Below, piece by piece: positions 6,594 to 10,814 of a stretch of DNA of 10,814 nucleotides; position 1 is the stretch's first letter, and each line of letters starts with the position of its first letter. A program made the translations under genes and the position numbers. Under the pieces are notes generated by a model. The model did no database searches. It was not told the origin of the DNA and saw only the letters and a list, made by a program, of their open reading frames with translations. This DNA is from Baffinella frigidus. Taxonomy: Eukaryota > Cryptophyceae > Cryptomonadales > Baffinellaceae. The stretch is taken from assembly GCA_026770585.1 (NCBI GenBank), contig MU646664.1, forward strand, positions 312,988-323,801, given 5' to 3'.

Positions 6594-7020
6594 GGTCCTA
6601 GGGCCTTGTAGTGGTGCGGAGAGGGGGACGTTGTCCAGAGGGGGCATGTCTGGGCACGCCGAATCACAGCTTGTATGTAATCCACCTGTTCCGTTCCTTC
6701 CCACTTCCTGATCTGCCTGCGAGAATCTTTCCCGAGGCGGGCCTATCTACTACCTCACGCCATTCCCGAGGCTGTCCTATCCCACGCTATTCCTGAAACC
6801 TAAACTCTTCTAGTGATCCAATGCAGATCAGCCATAGAGCTCAAATGCGACGCTTCCAGGAGAAAGCGCGCTGCCGCGCGCTCGGTCTCCGAGCAGACAG
6901 TCTACCAACACGACTCCTGCTGCGGGGCCGAATGCCAGAACGCGGCGCGGTGACACTACCCAGCTTTGCATCGCCCCTCCTGGGGTTGCTGACTCTCGGC
7001 CCAGCTAGCGGGACGGGCGT
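6594..7020. other. GC-rich non-coding stretch
   Basis: A second GGTCCTAGGGCC core-like fragment follows the MITE half at about 6594-6613. After that no known element is recognised. A small GCGCGC-TGCC-GCGCGC hairpin lies at about 6866-6881. Open frames here and further right overlap on both strands, as expected for GC-rich non-coding DNA, and none has family features. Confidence 0.4.
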
Positions 7021-7050
7021 CCCTTCGGCGGAGTCGACTCCGCCGAAGGG
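7021..7050. repeat. Perfect 30-bp palindrome
   Basis: CCCTTCGGCGGAGTC is followed immediately by its exact reverse complement GACTCCGCCGAAGGG, with no spacer. Such a long, perfect, spacer-free palindrome is rare by chance and usually unstable. It may be the centre of an unrecognised element or a protein-binding site; its function is unknown. Confidence 0.9.
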
Positions 7051-7188
7051 CAGGCGGCAGGCGTAGGCGGGGAGAGAAGCCCGACGCTCCGCTTCCACGA
7101 TTGGAGCGAGAGGGGTGCGGGCGTCGGCGGAAGGGCCTTGATCTTCTGCGTGGGCTCCGCGCAGATCTGCAGGTTTGGCATTTGTCAG

Positions 7189-7425
7189 AGCGTATGGCGA
7201 TGCCACGGACATGAGAAAGCTGCTTTGTGCGATGCAAGGTATCTGCAATTCTCATCCGTTGGCAAGCGCAACGCACCTCGCACTTCTGTGCCGACGCGTT
7301 AGAGAGTTAGGCGATGTCCGTGCGCCATGGGAAAGCGTCTTGTGTGTGCGATGCAAGCGATGCTCAGCCAGGGGGTCGGGCAAGCGCATCGTACCTCGCA
7401 CTTGACGGCCGACGCGTCGTTCCTG
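7189..7425 (+). repeat. Degenerate tandem duplication, period about 120 bp
   Basis: Two units share landmark words in the same order: GGCGATG, GGAAAGC or GAAAGCT, TGTGCGATGCAAG, CAAGCGCA(A/T)CG(C/T)ACC then TCGCACTT, and GCCGACGCGT. The second set lies about 120 bases after the first. Between landmarks the sequences have diverged considerably. The spacing argues for an ancient tandem duplication in a minisatellite-like region. No protein reading is supported. Confidence 0.65.
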
Positions 7426-7466
7426 CTGCTGCATGCCTGACAAAAGCAGTAGCGCGTTGTGCCACT

Positions 7467-7510
7467 GGCGGGGGTTGCTATCTTCACTGGGTGAAGATAG
7501 CCCCGCCCCC
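7467..7510. repeat. Strong hairpin (11-bp stem extended by a G/C stem)
   Basis: GCTATCTTCAC-TGG-GTGAAGATAGC forms a perfect 11-bp stem with a three-base loop. After a TT bulge, GGCGGG outside pairs with CCCGCC. It would be a stable structure in single-stranded DNA or RNA. No associated gene was identified. Confidence 0.75.
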
Positions 7511-7640
7511 ATCGCTCAGGAATTCCCCTTCGGTCGCTGTCGCGCGTCCGTGGGGGCAGAGAGAAGCCCCCCTCCTCGCTGATCCAAGAGAGCGCATTTG
7601 CAGTGGTCTTCGCCGCAGCGGCACGCGATTTTGTGCCCCC

Positions 7641-7722
7641 GCGCCCTTCCCCGGCGCCCGCTGCGGAGAGGTCTCCCCCCCACCCCTCTTCCTCGGGAAA
7701 GAGTTTCGCCGGGGAAGGGCGC
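7641..7722. repeat. 16-bp perfect inverted repeat around a 50-bp spacer
   Basis: GCGCCCTTCCCCGGCG at 7641-7656 is the exact reverse complement of CGCCGGGGAAGGGCGC at 7707-7722. The spacer is C-rich. It could be an eroded fold-back element or a structural element. With 7021-7050 and 7467-7510 it makes this GC-rich block unusually rich in palindromes. Confidence 0.8.
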
Positions 7723-8288
7723 TTCGGACCCTCCGTGTGGCATCTGCTCGCATCAGGCCCAATCGTAAGCGCCGGATGTTGCCTCCTTTCAACCCATCTG
7801 GACGGGGCACTCACTCTTTGTCGCTCATGCCCCCCTCGCTTCCTCCTCGGCCTCTGAATTTGCTATAGCACAAACGGAGATCCTTCAGGAAAAAAATAAA
7901 ATGGCTCAAAGCGAGGGTGGAGAAGCACGAACAGGTTATTTAGGGGGAAAACCAGAAATGGCTCCAATGTCACGAACTATGATGCCCCCAACTTTTCTGC
8001 CCCTGATTGAAACAAAAAACTTTTCTTCACAAAGTTGTAGGTCTTGAAAAACTGAGCATCTTTGTTCTCCTAAGGTTTTTGCAAGGATGGGTGGAAGGGT
8101 GTGCAAAACCAGATGCGGTGGTTTCGGGGGAGTCATATTTTGAGTATGTTTGCGGGCCTCTGATGCCCCAGATTCATTGAGCGGATCTGTAGGGGACCTT
8201 TTGAGGATTGTAGAACCGTCGAGAAAAGTGAAATGAGCCCATGGGGTCGAAAGTTACACCCAATCGAGCGCCTGACGGGCCCGCCTCG
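7723..8288. other. Spacer shifting from GC-rich to AT-richer DNA, no gene
   Basis: GC content falls sharply around 7855-7890 (GAATTTGCTATAGC, then AAAAAAATAAAATGG). The 7870-8280 part has ordinary composition and resembles unique intergenic DNA. A 66-codon minus-strand frame (7936-8136) has no recognisable features. No repeat or RNA gene was recognised. Confidence 0.4.
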
Positions 8289-8385
8289 GAAACCGCCTTC
8301 CCCTAGGACCCTACATTAGCCCTGTGCCTAGGGCCCTCTGGTGGTCCTAGGGAGGGGGGCGCTTTCTTATGAGCGAGGCACCCCT
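8289..8385. mobile_element. Family 1 MITE, left end truncated
   Basis: Starting at GGAAACCGCC it carries the CCTAGGACCCTACATTAGCC core, GTGGTCCTAGGG, and the right arm TTTCTTATGAGCGAGGCACC-CCT. The outer left arm is missing. The right end, instead of CCCCTGTA, runs straight into TTAGGTCCTTTAGG, the tail of the neighbouring SINE-like copy, so the last bases of the terminus were lost or replaced at that junction. Confidence 0.8.
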
Positions 8386-8480
8386 TTAGGTCCTTTAGGT
8401 TTTAATTTCTCCCAACATAGCCCAACGCCACGCCCTTCCGTAGAAAGGACTGCAGAGAAAGCATGTTTGCTTTCTGTACT
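8386..8480 (-). repeat. 5'-truncated SINE-like copy (minus orientation)
   Basis: On the minus strand this holds the 3' part of the repeat: AAAGCATGCTTTCTCTGCAG-like sequence, CTACGGAAGGGCGTGGCGTT, GGGCTATGTTGGGAGAAATT and AAAACCTAAAGGACCTAAA. About 90 bases match the 3' end of the copies at 3042-3366 and 6204-6525, and upstream sequence does not. Confidence 0.78.
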
Positions 8481-9012
8481 TGCTCTGGCCGTCGCCGTCA
8501 ACGGCGGTGTCTAACACTCAGAAAGCGCGAGAGGCGGACACTTGAAGCAGTGAAACAACTTTTACTCGAGAACGAAATCCCGACGCGTGCCCTCTGGCGT
8601 GGCCTACTTGCCAAAAGTTGTTTTCATTGCAAAGTTGTTGTACACGCAGTGCGTAACGTGTCCTACTTGCCTTTAGGTCCTTTAGGTTTTAATTTCTCCC
8701 AACATACGCCAACGACACGCCGTTCCGTAGAAGGGATCTGCCCGGGCCGTCACCGTGTACGGCGGTGTTCCCCGTAACCCACGCTACCTTGTCAGGGAGG
8801 AGCAAAAACACACCAACTTTCTCCAAACGTTGTTTCATTGCTTCCGTGTGGGTACATTGAAACCCTCTCTCTACTTGCCCGCTCCCCCGCACTACTTGCC
8901 CGGGCCGTCACCGTCTACGTTCTGACAAAAGTTGTTGTCATTGCAAAGTTGTTCTTCCCGACTGAGAACAGCGCACTATTTGCCCGGGCCGTCGCCGTCG
9001 ACCGCGTCGTTG
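8478..9012 (+). repeat. Irregular repeat of GCCCGGGCCGTCACCGT and GTTGTTTTCATTGC modules
   Basis: A word close to ACTTGCCCGGGCCGTCACCG then TCTACG occurs four times (about 8478, 8742, 8893 and 8977). A word close to CAAAAGTTGTTGTCATTGCA then AAGTTGTT occurs at about 8611, 8823 (shortened) and 8926, with an inverted form (GCAGTGAAACAACTTTTA) at about 8546. Spacings are unequal (roughly 260, 150 and 85 bases), so this is a scrambled higher-order repeat rather than a clean tandem array. A SINE-like fragment is embedded at 8671-8742. No gene is called. Confidence 0.65.
8671..8742 (-). repeat. Short 5'-truncated SINE-like copy (minus orientation)
   Basis: CTTTAGGTCCTTTAGGTTTT then AATTTCTCCCAACATA and CACGCCGTTCCGTAGAA is a 72-base 3' fragment of the dispersed repeat, nearly identical to the same part of 8386-8480. 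It breaks at CTGC and runs directly into the GCCCGGGCCGTCACCGT module. Confidence 0.75.
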
Positions 9013-9048
9013 CCCGAAGTCCAAGAGCCGTGGTCTGAGAACAGCCCT

Positions 9049-9310
9049 GCGAGCCACGATGAATCGTGCGATTTCGCCCCCTGGTGGTTTGGTGGGTTTG
9101 GTGTTCAGAGGGTGTTGGTGGTTAGGGGTTAGGATCTTCTGCTCGCCAGTAGAGCCACGAGAGGCGTCGCCTTCGCCCCCTGCTCTCGGGTTTCGGATTT
9201 CGGGGTTCCGGTTGAGGGTGCGAGCCACGATGAATCGTGCGACTTCGCCCCCTGCCCTCGGGTTTCGGGTTTGGTGCTTAGGGTCTCGGGTTTCGGGGTT
9301 TGGTGTTTAG
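9049..9310 (+). repeat. Modular subtelomeric repeat, units 1-3, with degenerate TTTCGGG heptamers
   Basis: Units begin GCGAGCCACGATGAATCGTG-CGATTTCGCCCCCTG (9049), GAGCCACGAGAGGCGTCGCC-TTCGCCCCCTG (9152) and GCGAGCCACGATGAATCGTG-CGACTTCGCCCCCTG (9220). Each continues into G-rich, telomere-like sequence (GGGTTTCGGGTTTCGGGG and relatives). The first unit ends in AGGATCTTCTGCTCGCCAGT, a block that recurs after later units. The heptamer-like DNA is in G-strand orientation here, opposite to 1-85 and 5142-5616. Confidence 0.75.
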
Positions 9311-9479
9311 TCGGCCAACCACGGGTTGGTATTTAGAGGAGGTGCACACCCCTAGGAATCGTGAAGGGTTCTACCAAACCCTGAATCGACCCCTCGCCAA
9401 TCCTTGAGATAGCAGCTTTGCGAAACATCATCTGTTAGACGACGCCATGACACCCGCGAGCTACGTAGCTTGCGAGCTA
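9311..9479. other. Spacer with a short direct repeat flanking two MITEs
   Basis: There is no gene. TGACACCCGCGAGCTACGTA (from about 9448) recurs as TGACACCTGCGAGCTACGTA (from about 9708) on the far side of the two adjacent MITEs. The repeat contains the palindrome AGCTACGTAGCT. The duplicated host sequence frames the MITE pair. Confidence 0.55.
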
Positions 9480-9578
9480 CAGGGGTACCTCGCGCATAAG
9501 AACCCCCCCCCCCCCTAGGACCCTACAGTAGGGCCCTACGGTGGTCCTACGGGGAAGCGTTTTCTTATGAGGGAGGTA
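9480..9578. mobile_element. Family 1 MITE interrupted at its right terminus
   Basis: The left terminus CAGGGGTACCTCGCGCATAA (preceded by TA), a poly-C inner arm, the CCTAGGACCCTACAGTAGGG core and the right arm TTTTCTTATGAGGGAGGTA are all present. The outermost CCCCTG is replaced by the start of the next MITE, so the neighbour sits exactly inside this copy's right terminal repeat, at the internal TA of GGTACC. Confidence 0.85.
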
Positions 9579-9696
9579 CAGGGGTACCTCGCTCATAAGA
9601 AACCGCCCCGCCCCCTAGGACCACCATAGGGCCCTAGTCATAGGCCTACTGTAGTGTCGTAGGGGGGGGCGGTTTCTTATGAGCGAGGTACCCCTG
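9579..9696. mobile_element. Family 1 MITE, complete copy (118 bp), opposite core orientation
   Basis: It has the same length and termini as the element at 796-913 (CAGGGGTACCTCGCTCATAA ... TTTCTTATGAGCGAGGTACC-CCTG) and is flanked by TA on both sides. Its asymmetric core (GGACCACCATAGGGCCCTAG ... TAGGCCTACTGTAG) reads as the reverse complement of the 796-913 core. The well-preserved arms suggest one of the younger insertions. Confidence 0.9.
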
Positions 9697-9726
9697 TACG
9701 TAGCGAATGACACCTGCGAGCTACGT

Positions 9727-9975
9727 AGCGAATCGCGCGACTCGCCCCCTGTTTTCGGGCGAGGAGTTAGGGTTTCGGTTTAGGGTTTAGGGTTTAGGGT
9801 TCAGGGTTTGGGGTTTAGGATTCATGACTCGTGCGATTTCGCCCCCTGCTCTCGGGTTTCGGGTTTCGGGGTGAGGGTTTGGTGTTTGTTGTTTGTTGTT
9901 TGTTGTTTGTTGTTTGTTGTTTGTTGTTTCGGGTTTCGGGGTTAAGGTTGAGGGTTTAGAGTCTGCTCGACAGGA
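9727..9975 (+). repeat. Modular subtelomeric repeat, further units with TTTAGGG and TTTGTTG blocks
   Basis: A degraded unit start (GAATCGCGCGACTCGCCCCC) is followed by TTTAGGG repeats at about 9766-9820. A better unit start (CTCGTGCGATTTCGCCCCCT, about 9829) is followed by GGGTTTCGGGTTTCGGGG, then about 6.5 tandem GTTTGTT heptamers (9884-9929). GGGTTTCGGGGTTAAGG follows, and then AGAGTCTGCTCGACAGGA, the same closing block seen near 9133 and 10304. A conserved frame thus holds blocks of different heptamers. Confidence 0.8.
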
Positions 9976-9992
9976 GAAGAGAGCCCCGTGAG

Positions 9993-10111
9993 CGGGTATA
10001 TATCCCTTAAGTGCCCATGCCGCCAAATTTGACGGCCAAGAGGTCCTAGGCAGGTCCTAGGGCCCTACCGTAGGGCGTATGAGCCTACTGGTCACTTAAG
10101 GGATATATCCG
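9993..10111. mobile_element. Fold-back element, family 6, sharing the family 1 core
   Basis: CGGGTATATATCCCTTAAGTG at the left is mirrored by CACTTAAGGGATATATCCG at the right, over about 119 bp. The centre holds GGTCCTAGGGCCCTACCGTA and GGGCGTATGAGCC, the palindromic core also found in the family 1 MITEs, although the termini differ entirely. A piece of its terminal repeat also appears at 412-424. The element looks like a family 1 core carried by new termini, or a nested derivative. Confidence 0.78.
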
Positions 10112-10163
10112 AGCATGCTCTGGAAGGGGTTCGGACCTCTCCGACGGGTGCCGGGACGGGCGC

Positions 10164-10243
10164 ACATTCGTATGTACGATGTAAACATATACGTATGTAT
10201 ACACATACATATACATATACGTATATGCGTATATACGTATATC
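10164..10243. repeat. (TATACG)-type alternating purine-pyrimidine microsatellite
   Basis: About 80 bases of alternating purine and pyrimidine built from TATACG, TACATA and GTATGTATACAC-like units. Alternating purine-pyrimidine DNA can adopt Z-form or cruciform structure. It lies just before a modular repeat unit. It is non-coding. Confidence 0.85.
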
Positions 10244-10245
10244 TG

Positions 10246-10367
10246 ATGGTTCGTGCGACTTCGCCCCCTAACGCTCGGTGCTAGAGGGTTGGTTGAGGGT
10301 TCAGGGTCTTCTGCTCGACAGAGTGACGATGACTGCTCCGAACCGAGTTTTGTCTTGTCCCCTTGCT

Positions 10368-10406
<39 letters not shown>

Positions 10407-10411
10407 GGTTT
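10246..10411 (+). repeat. Modular subtelomeric repeat, last unit, with TTGAGGG array
   Basis: The unit starts GGTTCGTGCGACTTCGCCCC-CTA, has a short GGTTGAGGGTTCAGGG segment, and closes with GTCTTCTGCTCGACAG (about 10305-10320). About 46 bases later there are six tandem TTGAGGG heptamers (10367-10411), a further variant of TTTAGGG. Open frames on the minus strand here read Ser-Thr-Leu-Asn-Pro repeats and are artefacts of the heptamer. Confidence 0.82.
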
Positions 10412-10694
10412 ACAGGGTCTATTTGGGCTCACCAGCTTGGCGAGCCCGGGCTCGTCCCCGCTCCAAAGTTGACAAAGTACCGCACACCCAACGTGTCGAC
10501 TTGTCAACAGTCGGTTGAGGGTCGAGGGCAGTCGGCTGAGGGTTGAGGGCACCCGAGTGAGGCAGCGCTAGACCTTGACTAGGAAACCCCGTATATCCCT
10601 ACGGTATTGCCTACCATCGGGCCTATGGAGGATTCACGAAGGGGGCATTCACAAAATCCCTTCAACGGCCGCTGTATGGGGGCACGCACCTTGG
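10412..10694. other. Right-flank spacer with small inverted repeats
   Basis: There is no gene. GTTGACAAAGT (about 10468) and CGACTTGTCAAC (about 10497-10508) form an imperfect hairpin, followed by a few degenerate GGTTGAGGG words up to about 10550. GAGCCCGGGCTCGTCC near 10441 resembles GAGCCCGGGCTCATCC near 384, a second trace of similarity between the two ends of the window. The remainder has no recognised feature. Confidence 0.45.
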
Positions 10695-10755
10695 TTACCC
10701 GACTATTCTCAAGTTGACATGCTGGATTCGCGGTACTAATCCGTCAACTTTAGGG
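10695..10755 (+). repeat. Right copy of the direct repeat shared with the left end
   Basis: CCGACTATTCTCAAGTTGAC at 10697 is identical to the sequence near 317. The following GCGGTACTAATCCGTCAACT matches the left copy with a few changes. It lies about 60 bases before the window ends. Confidence 0.8.
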
Positions 10756-10804
10756 GGACTCGCACCTTAACAGCGCCCGCGAGCTCGTCCCCCATACTAG
10801 CCTG

Positions 10805-10814
10805 CCCCCCCCCC
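10805..10814. repeat. Terminal poly-C run
   Basis: The last ten bases are all C. In a draft assembly this is a common contig-end artefact at a homopolymer. It could also be a real C-run, as seen inside several MITE arms in this window (for example about 9503-9515). Confidence 0.8.

Noticed and set aside
6841-7276. Minus-strand frames of 135 and 106 codons
   Set aside because: They are Arg/Ala/Ser-rich, overlap in different frames, and contain the 30-bp palindrome and part of a tandem duplication. They look like GC-rich noise.
7299-7868. Overlapping open frames of 171 and 184 codons on opposite strands
   Set aside because: The region is GC-rich, so stops are rare on both strands. No motif, consistent composition or homology signal was seen, and inverted repeats run through them.
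9049-9310. CRISPR-like array from the regularly recurring GTGCGAYTTCGCCCCCTG
   Set aside because: Spacing is irregular, intervening DNA is telomere-like heptamer rather than unique spacers, there are no cas genes, and the context is eukaryotic.

Overview
This window looks like subtelomeric or telomere-proximal nuclear DNA of a eukaryote with plant-type heptamer telomere repeats (TTTAGGG/CCCTAAA). An alga or other protist is my best guess, but the species cannot be fixed from sequence alone. The window contains CCCTAAA and variant heptamer arrays, many short fold-back (MITE-like) elements, simple-sequence tracts, and almost no coding capacity. No bacterial gene organisation, CRISPR array, tRNA or rRNA was recognised. 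The window ends in ten C residues, which may be a contig edge.

Layout. 1-85 is a CCCCAAA variant heptamer array. 86-780 is non-coding and holds one half of a direct repeat shared with the far right end, plus a fragment of a short dispersed repeat. 780-2930 is an island of fold-back elements of at least five kinds with a (CT)n tract inside. 3042-3416 holds a long copy of a dispersed SINE-like repeat (minus orientation) and the tail of another. 3490-5142 is the only convincing coding region: 550 codons without a stop, C/A-rich on the coding strand, no in-frame ATG for the first 210 codons, an N-terminal pair of CxxC motifs, and a C-terminal zinc-knuckle-like motif of the kind found in retroelement Gag/ORF1 proteins. 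Its stop codon abuts a CCCTAAA array of about 475 bp (5142-5616). A homopurine tract follows, then a second long SINE-like copy in plus orientation, then GC-rich DNA with strong palindromes (6600-7860).

From 8289 to the end come MITE halves, truncated SINE-like copies, a degenerate GCCCGGGCCGTCACCGT repeat, and a modular repeat (9049-10411). In the modular repeat a conserved TCGTGCGAYTTCGCCCCCT block is followed by G-strand telomere-like heptamers of changing sequence (TTTCGGG, TTTAGGG, TTTGTTG, TTGAGGG).

The most interesting reading is that the coding region is a 5'-truncated, Gag-only retroelement joined through its 3' end to telomere repeats. The array orientation (sense element followed by CCCTAAA) is what reverse transcription primed from a telomeric G-strand 3' end would give. 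It is not what telomerase healing of a broken gene would give. The arrangement recalls HeT-A in Drosophila and Penelope-like Athena elements in rotifers, but no reverse transcriptase is visible and this remains a hypothesis.
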